The notes: generated by a model from the letters alone, not told the origin. A stretch of DNA of 64,000 nt from Hyposmocoma kahamanoa (GCF_003589595.1 NW_020653993.1:4472963-4536962), one strand, 5' to 3'. Numbered from the stretch's first letter, positions 33,427-43,280 are shown. Program-made: numbers and translations.

Positions 33427-33890
33427 CAATAGACGAGACAGCAGTTGCAACGACACAATACCGTGTCATTTCCACCGTGCGACGGCCGGGTCAGCCTTTC
33501 AGTGATTCACGTTACACCGTGTTGAGTTCGGGCCGTCACCGTGCTGTGTCGTGCTTCGGTTTTTTCGTCGGTTTTGTTTTTTGTTATTTTTCTCTTGAGA
33601 ATATAATTTTCACAACTTGAGTTATAGCTTTTGATGACGAAGTATTGGAAATACTAATTGAAACTAGAAAAGGAAGATGGTGTGTAGTACACACTGTGTA
33701 CATTCTGCCTGGAAAAAAAGAGAATCCGAAGGATTTGCCACGCTCTACAAAGATGTAATCGATGATTTTGATGAGAGCATTTTGCGCTTTCGCTGTCCAT
33801 TATACTATAGTCCAACATTGACTAGTCGTCGGGTGTTCGGCAAATGCATTCATAACCGTGCAAAAATACTTGATTCGGCCCGGTCTTAAA
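33427..33890 (+). other. CpG-rich island-like patch with small unidentified ORF
   Basis: Bases 33430-33560 are clearly richer in CG dinucleotides (GTGCGACGGCCGGGTCAGCC, TCGGGCCGTCACCGTGCTG) than their AT-rich surroundings. They are followed by an ATG at 33677 opening 70 codons (MVCSTHCVHSAWKKRESEGF... to 33889). I do not recognise the protein. It could be the promoter end and first ORF piece of a transposon, or an unrelated transcript inside the receptor intron. Confidence 0.3.
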
Positions 33891-33956
33891 TGAAGTTCAT
33901 ACAAAAGCATACACAAAGATATTATAGGCCGGCTCACGACAGGGTGTAACATGAAT

Positions 33957-34175
33957 CAGCCTTTAAATCGCAAAGATCTAAGGAGCACTGCCACTACGCC
34001 CGTCACCCTGAGGCATAAGTTAATAAATCCCTTTTTCCTGTAATTTTACCAGCACCTTTACCCTTCAAAACAGAAACATAGTACAGCTGTACTCACATTA
34101 CTGCTTGGCGGCAAAAATAAGTAAGGTGGCAATACTTCCCTGGACGAAATGTTTCACTAGGAGCTCCACTGTTAC
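33957..34175 (-). repeat. Family B repeat
   Basis: A - strand copy from CCTTTAAATCGCAAAGATC to CACTAGGAGCTCCACTG; the GTCACTTG end is missing. Confidence 0.85.
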
Positions 34176-34184
34176 AAAATACAG

Positions 34185-34660
34185 TTTTTTTAACCGACTT
34201 CAAAAAAGGAGGACGTTCTCAATTCGACTGTATGTTTTTTTTGTTTTTTTTTTTTGTACGTATGTTACGCGATAACTCCGGTATTTGTGAACCGATTTTC
34301 ATGATATTTTTTTGTTGGAAAGGGGGTACTTCCATAGTGGTCCCATTTCATTTTGAAGGAAATCATCCACCTCTAAGGGTGGCTGTTCACGCATGAAGAT
34401 TCATTTTTATAAATAACGCCTACCTTAAATTTAGGAGCAATTACTTTTAGCAGTTATTTAGTTGATTTTGCTATTTCTCCAATTCAAGGCGTTTTTCCCT
34501 CGATATACTTTGAGTAGTGTCGTAGTGAGAACCTATTTTTATTATCTCCAGTATCAAGTCCTGTATAGTGGCGAACTAGGGGATATTTCAATGAAACTTA
34601 GCAAATAGACGTAATTCCACGTACTTTTGTGGTCGGTTTTTTAGTACTCTGTACTGAGTT
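34185..34660 (+). repeat. Family E dispersed repeat
   Basis: TTAACCGACTTCAAAAAAGG, TCTCAATTCGACTGTATG, GTGAACCGATTTTCATGAT, TTTCATTTTGAAGGAAATC, and near the end GGCGAACTAGGGGATATTTC and TTTGTGGTCGGTTTTTTAGT. Copy 2 is at 14903-15080 (5' part only). Confidence 0.75.
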
Positions 34661-35639
34661 ATTGTTATCCCAAAAAAAACCTAGCCATAACTTTTATTTC
34701 ACTATAAATATCATTCTGACTAAAAAGCCCTATGACGGTTATACCCTTGGTTTGTGATACTGCGTTGTCATCAGAATGTATACCTAGAATAAAGGGAAAT
34801 GAGCTCTATTACCATAAAAGTAAGCTTGATTTTATAGTTTATTAGGCAATAAGGGCAGACCTTGACAAATGGGGTTCACCATCTCCGTATACGTATTACA
34901 TGGCATGTAAATATACAGGGAAACGCTACTGCCTAACTTGAATAATAATAATCTCAGTATAAAGTACCTACTAAAAAAACCTCAAACGTCATTCGTGCCC
35001 TAGTTTACCATCCTTAGGCGCAACTCACACTGGCGCAGAGTCGAAGCTTCGCGACGCGTCATGTTTTTTGTCTATAGCATATTCATCTCTACTTTCCCAT
35101 TATTAAGGTGCAAATTAGTGATCAAGTTCCACATCTGCTTCCGTAACTTTTATAACAGAACTTTAATCGGAAGTTTACAATGTTGCCAACGGATCAGATG
35201 CTAGCGCTATTTGCTTGGTGGCGGAGCGCGCGTTTTTTAGCAGTTTTATGGTGCGTTCAGTAGAAGTAAAGTGAAGTATTTTTGAAACCTAAACAACAAT
35301 ACTTTTTTTAAAAAAGCAAGCATTTATTGAAAACGTGTCATTTTGCGACAAAGCTGAAACGGCTGAAAATTTTAAAATTGTAACATTATGAAATTGATTG
35401 AATTTAACTATAATAAATTTAAAAAAATCTTTTTCAATCCAAGTTTTCTTTACCTAAGAAGACAAGATCAACCTTGAACCTCTCGACAAGCCTGTATTAG
35501 TAGGAAATTAAAACATAAAAACGGAATAAGCTTGTCGATGTAGTAAGATGAAAGAAGTATGTAGAGACTAAATGTAAATGAAATGTTGTTTAGCAGTCAA
35601 AAATCTAAAATCTTTCTTTTCAACTGTTTTTCTTTTAAT
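34661..35639. other. Intron 3, nothing recognised
   Basis: No domain or repeat is recognised. Confidence 0.4.
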
Positions 35640-35930
35640 TAAACTTTTATTGAATTGATATTCAATTATTTTTTGTGAAATTACTCCACTAGTTTATTAT
35701 AATTATTAATACAAAGATCGAACACTCAGAAAAAATTCCTTCGATCCGGTCGGATTCGAACCGACGTCTTCTTGCATACCGTGTCAGACGCTATACCAAC
35801 TAAGCCACGGAACGAACCAACGCATCTCACGAATTCTTCTATGTGCTTGCGTCGCGTCTTTGTACTTGGTCTTTCAACGACTTTTTAGTCGTAGCGCCAT
35901 CTATGAGAAATCTATGACAGATTTATCATG
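35640..35930 (-). repeat. Family H tRNA-derived repeat, copy 2
   Basis: Collinear with 31560-31850 over its whole length: TTGAATTGATATTCAATTAT, AGATCGAACACTCAGAAAAA, CTATACCAACTAAGCCACGG and AGCGCCATCTATGAGAAATC. The two copies are direct repeats about 4.1 kb apart. Confidence 0.85.
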
Positions 35931-35954
35931 TTTTTTATCATATGTTTTTCTTTT

Positions 35955-36945
35955 TTTATGATAATAATAATAATAATTCGTTTATTTGCTTAAAATATGG
36001 TATAATAGAAGATGTTACAAGTAACAGTGCCAGTACAAACATGTTCCGCATATATTAAATAGCATGCAAATGTCTAGTTATATCATGTCAATCAGACTAC
36101 CACAACACAAAAATACAAAAATGTCACAAACATGTTAAGTTACAAATTAATTTGGTCAATAATCATAATCTTCAAGATAAAGTCTTACATCTCATTTCCT
36201 GTCAAATATTTCGTTTAGGTCATAAAAATTATTTTTGTTTAACCACTTGTACAGATTTTTTTAAAAATAAACTTAAGCGTAATAGTTTAATCTCAAGTGG
36301 TAGTTTGTTATATATGTCAACCATCGACTTTGTCAACACACATTTTTAAACAATTTTTGCTGTATTTAGCAGTCATAGGAATAGTGTCAAGTACAAGTCT
36401 ATTCGAGTTTCTGCTGAGTCTGGTATTCACATCACAGGCTTTCTTAAACAAATATGTGTGTTTTCGTACAAAGATACAAATTTCGTATATATATAATGAT
36501 GGTAGTGGCAACAAACCAAGGCTCTGAAACAAGAGTCTGCATGGTTCATCCGGAGGAATTCCACAAATTGCTCTAATGCATTTCTTTTGTGCTACAAACT
36601 TTTTAAAGGCATATTACAAACTTGAACTTTTACTTTTACTATTAGACGTGAGTTTTCCAGTTCAGTTCTTGATCTATGGTTACTCCAAGAAATTTTGTGT
36701 GGGTATTATTGATGTTGTTTTTCTACTAAAAGTTACTATAATAGATATGTCGTCAGCAAATAATATACATTGATGTTTTGTGCTGTCTATAATATCATTT
36801 ATGTACAACAAGAACAGAATCGGTCCTATCACACTTCCCTGTGGAACTCCACGTATTTTGATTTTAGGTACTGACTTGAATTCCAATAATTCATTATTTG
36901 CTATTTTGGAGACAACAACGGATTGTTGACGGTCGGTACTAATAC
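35955..36945 (-). pseudogene. Jockey/CR1-like LINE fragment, 5'-truncated
   Basis: The - strand frame at 36680-37018 encodes, in its LINE part, VVVSKIANNELLEFKSVPKI, then GVPQGSVIGPILFLLYINDI and FADDISIIV. These are reverse-transcriptase motifs with the catalytic aspartates kept. The frame at 36317-36532 encodes the C-terminal part (LPLPSLYIYEICIFVRKH, SKNCLKMCVDKVDG). Frames are broken between them. A (TAA)n/(ATT)n tail lies at 35960-35978. The family differs from the intact LINE at 3311. A family B repeat abuts the 5' break at 36946. Confidence 0.85.
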
Positions 36946-37233
36946 TAAGTGACAGGACGAACAAGTCGTGGGCTTGGTTAGTAAGCGTCACGCCTGTCCA
37001 TAACAGTTGCAGTGCCACGCAGAGCTTTAAATCGTAAAGATCTGAGGGGCACTGCCACTACGCCCATCACCCTGAGACATTAGTTGACAAGTCCCATGTG
37101 CCTATAATTCCACCAGCACCCTTACACTTCAAAACTGAAACATGGTAATGCTCACTTGCCAAACATATTTCTTACTGCTTAAGAAATATGTTTGGCAATA
37201 CTTCCTTCAACGAACTCTTTCACAAGGAGCTCT
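36946..37233 (-). repeat. Family B repeat carrying a perfect hairpin
   Basis: A - strand copy from GTGACAGGACGAACAAGTC to CACAAGGAGCTCTACTGC. At 37156-37198 the normal ATTACTGCTTGGCGGCAG segment is replaced by an exact inverted repeat: arms 37156-37174 and 37180-37198, 19 bp, loop CTGCT. The right arm resembles the usual family sequence; the left arm is its inverted copy. Confidence 0.9.
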
Positions 37234-37981
37234 ACTGCTTTTAAATTCTAAAAAGTTTATTTAGAATAATTGTGGCAACACTATTTTTTTAAATGACATT
37301 TGTAGCTGTCAATTTCATGTCGTTAATTAAAAATCCGTGTGTAGTAACTAGAGATGGGAAAACCGCTTTTTTAAAAATCGTACTTTTGTAAACGCTTTTC
37401 ACTTAAACGCTTTTTAGTTTGAAGCTTACAAAATTGTTTAGAAAAAAACGTTGCGCATAGACTTTTATGTTAAAAAAGCTTGCAACGTTATGTTGATAGC
37501 GAAAAGCAAGTGTAGACCACTAAAGGTTTTAATCTAAGTGGGTTTATTTGTAAAACACGAGTTTTATTTTTATTTATAAAATTATTATTCACATTGACTA
37601 ATTAATTTGTTTAGGAAACATAGATGACTTGAAATATAAGCACGATGTAAAAAATCTAATTTTTGAGTATTGAACTGACCAACGCTTACGCTTAAATTGA
37701 AAAGCGTGCTTATGTGCATATTTTAAAAAGCAAACTTTTTTAAGTGCTTTTTATTCAATCGCCCACCTCTAATAGTACCGAAGCTCTATTCAAAATAATA
37801 ATCATCATTTTTAACAACCCAACAGTATGTTTCCGTTACAAAGTTTTTATTGACAGCTCGAAGTGAAATTCGATTAAGCAGGACATTTTTCAAGAATTTT
37901 CAGGATTAAGACAAACAATATTTTAACAAAACTATTACTGCTTTGATAACAATAGCAAGAATCAAAAATCTTTGTTCGCAG
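37234..37981. other. End of intron 3, nothing recognised
   Basis: AT-rich sequence, ending with the exon 4 acceptor TTTGTTCGCAG. Confidence 0.4.
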
Positions 37982-38133
37982 GTGAACCCGCAATCAGATC
38001 AAGATACGCTCGTCTAACCGTCCTCGTGCCTCCTCAACCGCCGAAAATACTGCAAGGGAATTACCTCTCTACCATCGAAGACAGACATGTCAAATTGGAA
38101 TGCGTGTCCGTAGGGGGAAAACCACCAGCTGAG
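37982..38133 (+). CDS. rst/kirre: Rst/Kirre-like receptor, exon 4 (Ig1-Ig2 junction)
   Basis: Acceptor TTCGCAG|GTGAACC and donor GAG|GTAAGC; 152 bases, phase 1 in and phase 0 out. It encodes residues 134-184: GEPAIRSRYARLTVLVPPQP, PKILQG, then C174 in KLECVSVGGKPPAE, the first cysteine of Ig domain 2. LTVLVPP and VSVGGKP are conserved in Rst and Kirre. Reading on past the GT donor runs into intron and a stop, which supports the splice call. Confidence 0.95.
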
Positions 38134-38399
38134 GTAAGCACTTCTGATATTCATAACTTGTATGTTAGATTTTGGAATAATCGCGGCATTGGCTGGGATA
38201 GGAATATTTTTGAATTTAGACTTAGGCTTGGCGAATTTTCATTGGCAACATCCAATCACGCGGTATCATGTTTACTAGAGGACATGTTGCAATCATGTAT
38301 AACGTTCTTTAGAACAATCTTGAAATTCTCTCTGTAAGCTAAGTAAGTTTTTAATTAATATCGTTATTGGAATATAAATCAGTTCTTTGTTTATGGATT

Positions 38400-40060
38400 G
38401 AGTCGAAAACCTTGTTGGACTTCTGTAATAGTGGACTGTAGTACGGTCTGGTCGTAAGGTCGATATGAACGAAGTCCAGTTCCGGGGTCATTTGGAGAGC
38501 AAAGGCAAACTGGCTTCGAAAAAGCTCGGTGTGCTCTATAGTGCGAAGCACTACTTCTCACCAGGTCACCGACTATATAAAACACAAGTACGGTCCCATA
38601 TGGAGTATTGCTCGCATTTCTGGGCAGGAGCTCCCGAATACCACTTGACTCCATCCAACGTAGGGCTGTTTGTATTGCATATGTGGTGGAAAGAGGGCTT
38701 GGCGGATCTCCCCTAAGGAGTTCGTACCATTGGGGCGATCCGTCCTGTCCTCGTAGAGTGGGTGAGCCGGTCCCACGGGCCACTGTCATACCACCATGTG
38801 CAGGTGTTGACCGGGCACGGCTGCTTCGGTCACTACCTGCACAAGGTGGCGAGGAAGGAACCGTCCCCGTCGTGTCACGAGTGCGGCGCTACGGATGACA
38901 CAGTGCAGCACACCCTAGAGGTGTGCAGCCGGTGGGATGAGCAGCGCCCTACTCTGACGGGAACAATAGGACAGGACCTCTCGCTGTCGGGCGTGGTAGC
39001 CGCCATGCTTGGTAGCGAGGAGTCCTGGGAGGCGGTGGCCTCCTTTTGCGGAGAATTTATGTCGCAATAGGAGGTTGCGGAGCGGGTGCGCGAGGACGCG
39101 GCGGACGCGTACCCGCTTCGGCGCAGACGTACGGAGAGAAGGCGAAGCCAGTTCGCTGCTCGCCTGGTCCCCTAATGAAGCTAGCGGGCTCTGGACAGGG
39201 ACTCCGGAGCCTGCATTGCACGGCCTCACTCGTCTGAGGGCGGGTTGGAGGACAACTGACCTGCCCCTCCGTTGGTGCGGGAGCCCTGGCGCAAGCCGGG
39301 GGGGTTTTAGTAACCCGGGGGGGTTTTAGTGGGGTAGGCCCTCCAGTCTGGAGGGAGAGTCCCCACATAACCCCTGAGTCTCCCTGGGCTCAGGGGTATC
39401 CATAAAGATTTCCCCCCCGTCAAAAAAAAAAAGGCGGCCGGGCGGCGTCATGGTGAATGTGCACCGACCCCACGGCACCGACTCAATCGGCGGGAGGTAA
39501 ACCCGGGGGGGTTTTATTGGGGTAGGCCCTCCAGTCTGGAGGGAGAGTCCCCACATAACCCCCGAGGTCCAGGGGTATCTGTAAATATTTCATTCTCAAA
39601 AAAAAGGGCTGTTCGTATTGTCGACGATTCCAAACTCGCAAACGATATGGAGCCCCCTTGCCCACAGAGAGACGTTGGCTCTCTGTGTTTGTTCTACGGT
39701 CTTTGTAACGGGAAGTACTCTGAGGAACTTTTCGAACTGGTGCCACCGGCTCGTTTCTACCATCGCACCTCTCGCCAAAGGAGTAGAGTCCATAACCACA
39801 TCTTAGGTGCCTGGCATTGTAAGACCAGGCAGGCGTCTCGTTCGTTCCTCCTTCGTACTTGCAAGATGTAGAATGATATTCCTCCTGAAGTATTTTCTTT
39901 GTGCTATGACATGGGGTTCTTTAAAAAGCGTGTTTACAGGGTTCTCAAAGGCTGGCAACGTATAGGCAGCTCATCTAATGTTGCAAATGTCCAGGGGCGA
40001 TGATGACCCTTCCCATCAATTGGCTTGTCTGTTCGTTTACATCCTTTATTACATAAAAAA
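38400..40060 (+). pseudogene. Jockey-like non-LTR element, decayed and interrupted
   Basis: The C-terminal part of a reverse transcriptase ORF is split in two. On the left (38465-38677) are KGKLASKKLGVLYSAKHYFS, VRSHMEYCSHFWAGAPEY and DSIQRRAV. On the right (39605-40002) are RAVRIVDD, SLCLFYGLCNGKYSEELFEL, FYHRTSRQRSRVHNH, and, after an internal TAG, NDIPPEVFSLCYDMGFFKKR. A short poly(A) lies near 40052. There is a frameshift before 38650. The gap between the parts is an R1-clade insertion. The catalytic region is lost. Confidence 0.85.
38678..39604 (+). mobile_element. R1-clade retrotransposon fragment inserted in the Jockey-like element
   Basis: The frame at about 38728-39070 reads VLTGHGCFGHYLHKVARKEP, then the zinc-knuckle-like CHECGATDDTVQHTLEVC (C-x2-C-x8-H-x4-C), then VVAAMLGSEESWEAVASFC and a TAG. 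This is the C-terminus typical of R1-clade elements. A GC-rich 3' UTR follows, with poly(A) at about 39422-39432, and then a second copy of the same UTR (39440-39604) with its own poly(A). The insert is flanked by a 16 bp duplication, AGGGCTGTTTGTATTG at 38662-38677 and AGGGCTGTTCGTATTG at 39605-39620, one mismatch. Confidence 0.85.
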
Positions 40061-40187
40061 ACATAAGTTTAGTTAGAGAAACTTTAATATCAATATTACA
40101 ATGATAAATTTAGTTAATCGCTACGCGGTTTCGACGTAGTAAGAAAACACATAAAAGTACCATAGATTAACCCTAGAAACCTAACCT

Positions 40188-40202
40188 TCGTCGAATCGAC
40201 GA
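40188..40202. repeat. Subterminal palindrome TCGTCGA-A-TCGACGA
   Basis: A 7 bp arm palindrome with a single central base overlaps the inner end of the left inverted repeat of the piggyBac element. It is a candidate transposase-binding or structural site, inferred from position alone. Confidence 0.7.
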
Positions 40203-40425
40203 GTACGCGACAGAAATATTGCTTTCTCTTTTCGGCGCACGCGGCGATCGCGTATTGGCCGCGTGTTAACTTAGTGCCCGCCGAACTCTTCCGAGAGGTA
40301 GCCGCGTCCGACGTGTAAGTATAATATTTTTCGAAATATTACGAAAATAGTCGTCATTTCGACGAATAGTTAGGGTCTGTGTAAGTTTCTTTACAGTTAG
40401 CTTTTTTTTAACTTGCAGTTTTATC

Positions 40426-42318
40426 ATGTCGTCGAGACAATTATTGAGTGATGAAAGTATTGCACGCCTATTGTTGGAGGAAGAAGAGAATAACAGTCCT
40501 TCGGAAAACTTATCAGATAGCGAAACGGAAGATAATGTGGAAGTGGATGATGTCGAAAGTGATTATCAGCCAGTAAGATCTGACTCCTCCAGTTCCAGTG
40601 ACGAAGACATCCAGGTACCTCTTTCTCAAGCTGAAGAAGATAATGGATTAGTACAGAATACACCCTCAATTCCATCACAACAATCATCTTGTATTTTGAC
40701 CTTTTCCCAAAGCTCTGTGCGCAGTCGGGCGCGTCATGTTTGGGCGACCACCAAAGGACGGACTTCTGGCAGAACCGCTGCCATAAATATTGTACATGTA
40801 GCTAGAGGACCAGCTCGCGAATTGAAGGCTATAGTGGATCCACTAGAGCTATTTGAACATTTTATGACTGGCCGGATGCTTGAAGAAATCGTGAAGTGGA
40901 CAAATGCGGAAATTCGTATAAAGAAACAAAATTATGAGAAATATACATCAACGCAAAATGATACGAGCAAAGAAGAGATCAGAGCTCTTTTAGGTGTGAT
41001 GGTATTAACCGCGGCTCTGAAAGATAATCATCTCACCCTTGATGAATTGTTCAACACTGAATATTCTGGTACGAGGTATTTAGCCTGCATGAGCAAGGAG
41101 AGCTGCGATTTCCTTCTGAGATGTTTACGCTTTGATGACAAAGCATTTCGACTACAACTGCTGAAAGAAGATCCTTTTACACCAATAAGGAATATATGGG
41201 AAATGCTAATGACACAATGCAGACAAAATTACGTTCCTGGGACAAATGTTACGGTTGATGAGCAACTGTTGGCATTCCGCGGAAGGTGTAAATTCCGTAT
41301 GTATATCCCTAATAAACCGGCCAAATACGGAATTAAGTTGGAGATGATGTGTGACAGTGGCACAAGATATATGATCAACAGTATACCATATCTAGGTAAA
41401 AGTACTAATACCGGTGGTTTACCTTTGGGAGAGTACTTCGTGAAGGAACTCACTCACAGTATACACGGCTCGAACAGAAACGTTACCATGGATAACTGGT
41501 TTACTTCAGTACCTCTGGCGAAAAAACTACTTCAGCAGCCTTATAAATTGACACTTGTGGGCACATTGCGGGCTAATAAAAGGGAAATCCCAGATGAAAT
41601 GAAGGACAAGAAGAAAGAAAAGAAAAACAGAAATCAAAGTCAATCCAACAATCCTTATGTACCCAGGAAGGTTGATACATCTATGTTTGTTTATGATGGT
41701 CCCCTTACACTACTGTCATACAAACCAAAACCTTCGAAAATGGTTTATATGCTTTCATCTTGTGACGAAGAGGGCTCAGTAAATCCCGAAACAAAGAAAC
41801 CACACATGATTGAATTTTACAATAAAACAAAAGGCGGTGTAGACACGTTTGATCAAATGTGCTCTGTAATGTCGTGCTGCAGAAAAACCAATCGATGGCC
41901 AATGTGTATTTTTTATGGCATGATGAATATCTCGTGTATAAACAGCTACATAATTTATTGCCACAATGCCTCCGTCCAGGGTATAAAAGTGATACCTCGG
42001 CGTGATTTTATGAAGAAGTTGCATTCACAACTTGTAGAACCCTGGCTGAAAATCCGGCTGCAAATAAGGACCATGCCGACGCACATAAAGGATAAAATCA
42101 CGCATATATTAGGTGTTAAAAACGATGAAGGTGAAACTCAAGGTCATCCATCCTCCAGCAATGATGTTGAATCTGCATTGAACAGGAAAAGAAAAGTATG
42201 CGGTCTATGTTCTTACAAGAAAAGGCGAATGACCAAGTCATATTGCAAAAAATGTGACACTGCAATTTGTGGTGAACATAAGGTTGATTTTTGCATAAAA
42301 TGCGCTACTAATAATTAG
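40426..42318 (+). CDS. piggyBac transposase
   Basis: 630 codons, intact, from ATG at 40426 (TTATCATGT; the first ATG after a pyrimidine-rich leader) to TAG at 42318. The usual family length is near 600. An acidic, serine-rich N-terminus (1-75) precedes the DDE_Tnp_1_7 region (about 140-510). The three catalytic aspartates are in place: D278 (VTVDEQLLAFRGRCKFRMY), D356 (NVTMDNWFTSVPL) and D473 (KGGVDTFDQMCS). Basic residues at 393-402 (KDKKKEKKNR) could serve in nuclear import. The C-terminal cysteine-rich zinc domain is complete: C592, C595, C607, C610, C615, H618, C623 and C626. It cuts and pastes the element at TTAA without leaving a footprint (known family). A domesticated origin is unlikely because the terminal repeats survive. 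Confidence 0.97.
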   Translation: MSSRQLLSDESIARLLLEEEENNSPSENLSDSETEDNVEVDDVESDYQPVRSDSSSSSDEDIQVPLSQAEEDNGLVQNTPSIPSQQSSCILTFSQSSVRSRARHVWATTKGRTSGRTAAINIVHVARGPARELKAIVDPLELFEHFMTGRMLEEIVKWTNAEIRIKKQNYEKYTSTQNDTSKEEIRALLGVMVLTAALKDNHLTLDELFNTEYSGTRYLACMSKESCDFLLRCLRFDDKAFRLQLLKEDPFTPIRNIWEMLMTQCRQNYVPGTNVTVDEQLLAFRGRCKFRMYIPNKPAKYGIKLEMMCDSGTRYMINSIPYLGKSTNTGGLPLGEYFVKELTHSIHGSNRNVTMDNWFTSVPLAKKLLQQPYKLTLVGTLRANKREIPDEMKDKKKEKKNRNQSQSNNPYVPRKVDTSMFVYDGPLTLLSYKPKPSKMVYMLSSCDEEGSVNPETKKPHMIEFYNKTKGGVDTFDQMCSVMSCCRKTNRWPMCIFYGMMNISCINSYIIYCHNASVQGIKVIPRRDFMKKLHSQLVEPWLKIRLQIRTMPTHIKDKITHILGVKNDEGETQGHPSSSNDVESALNRKRKVCGLCSYKKRRMTKSYCKKCDTAICGEHKVDFCIKCATNN

Positions 42319-42474
42319 TTTTTTTTATAATTTTCGGAAGACTAGTAGTTCTTTTATTTTATGTTGCCAAAGAAAAAGGCTGATTTTGTTATATAGTTTC
42401 ATAATTTTAAGTGTCAAAGTATTATAGTCTGATTTGATCTCATAAAACCTAGTGCCTTACTAAAACGAATATAA

Positions 42475-42480
42475 AATAAA
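42475..42480 (+). terminator. Polyadenylation signal of the piggyBac gene
   Basis: AATAAA 157 bases after the stop codon, upstream of a T-rich stretch. Confidence 0.6.
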
Positions 42481-42580
42481 TATGGTTTGTTAAAAAAACA
42501 AAAAATCTTTTTTTATTTCATTGATTAATAACTGTTTCAGACATTTATTAATTTTAACATAAACATAATATTACAGTTGA

Positions 42581-42613
42581 AAAAATAAATGGCAAAATAT
42601 GCCATTTATTTTT
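42581..42613. repeat. Perfect 14 bp hairpin in the piggyBac 3' region
   Basis: AAAAATAAATGGCA (42581-42594), loop AAATA, then TGCCATTTATTTTT (42600-42613). It lies 63 bases inside the right end, inside the transposon and past the AATAAA. Confidence 0.9.
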
Positions 42614-42680
42614 AATACATCGAAGCGACGTATGGTTAGGGTTTAAGGGGTATAGGCGAACGTTAGGTGTCTAGGGTTAA

Positions 42681-43280
42681 ATAGATTAAGACTAGTTTTA
42701 GCCATAAAAACCTTTATCAGTAAAATTCTCTAGTCCAAGGAGACCTGTGCTTAACAGTTTATGAATTCAAAGTGAAAATTTTGTTAAAGAGAAAACACTG
42801 CCTATGAGCCATGTGACAGTTCAAAATATATTTTTAAACATTGGTTTATTAAGCTCCCCCTCAGGTTGAATAAAATTCTACCTATAGAATGTGGTACCCC
42901 AGTAGTAAACAACCTAAAAATAGAACTACTAAGAAGCGAACCCCACGTCTTTCGTTAAATAGCTATAAAATCTCCCACAACAGCACAGGGATTTTTTTCT
43001 TTCTTCAGTATTCTACGAAACCTGTGAATAAATCTTTATTGTTAAGTTTAACTAACATTTTAATAGCTTACGACTCTCTATTCCAGTCGACCTAGCACAC
43101 AGATAAGAATCCTTATCCGAATCAAAGCCTTCAAATTATGATGCAATCAAGAGTGCAACAAGCACTTTGTACTTTGGACCATTCAAGCGTCATAGAGTCG
43201 AATATAAATCTTAAGGGACAAGCTCAACAATAAACACAACTATGCACATTTGAGCGGGGTTTCATCCGTATTATTCCTTA
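42681..43280. other. Intron 4, nothing recognised
   Basis: No domain or repeat is recognised. Confidence 0.4.

Larger units (their letters stand above)
40171..42676 (+). mobile_element. piggyBac-like DNA transposon, complete
   Basis: Flanked by TTAA on both sides (40167-40170 and 42677-42680). Terminal inverted repeats: left CCCTAGAAACCTAACCTTCG, right (read inward on the - strand) CCCTAGACACCTAACGTTCG, 18 of 20 matching. The element is 2506 bp and carries one uninterrupted transposase gene, a polyadenylation signal and a 3' subterminal hairpin. CCCTAG ends and TTAA targets are the hallmarks of the superfamily. Nothing in the sequence suggests it is dead. Confidence 0.97.

Noticed and set aside
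33677..33889. THAP or BED-type zinc finger
   Set aside because: The early cysteines and histidine are suggestive, but the spacing does not match either family convincingly.
39009..39806. Several overlapping GC-rich open frames on both strands
   Set aside because: They fall in the 3' UTR of the R1-clade element and in the shifted Jockey-like tail. None keeps a domain outside the frames already assigned.
41229..42024. - strand open frames opposite the piggyBac gene
   Set aside because: Shadows of the transposase coding strand without any recognised motif.
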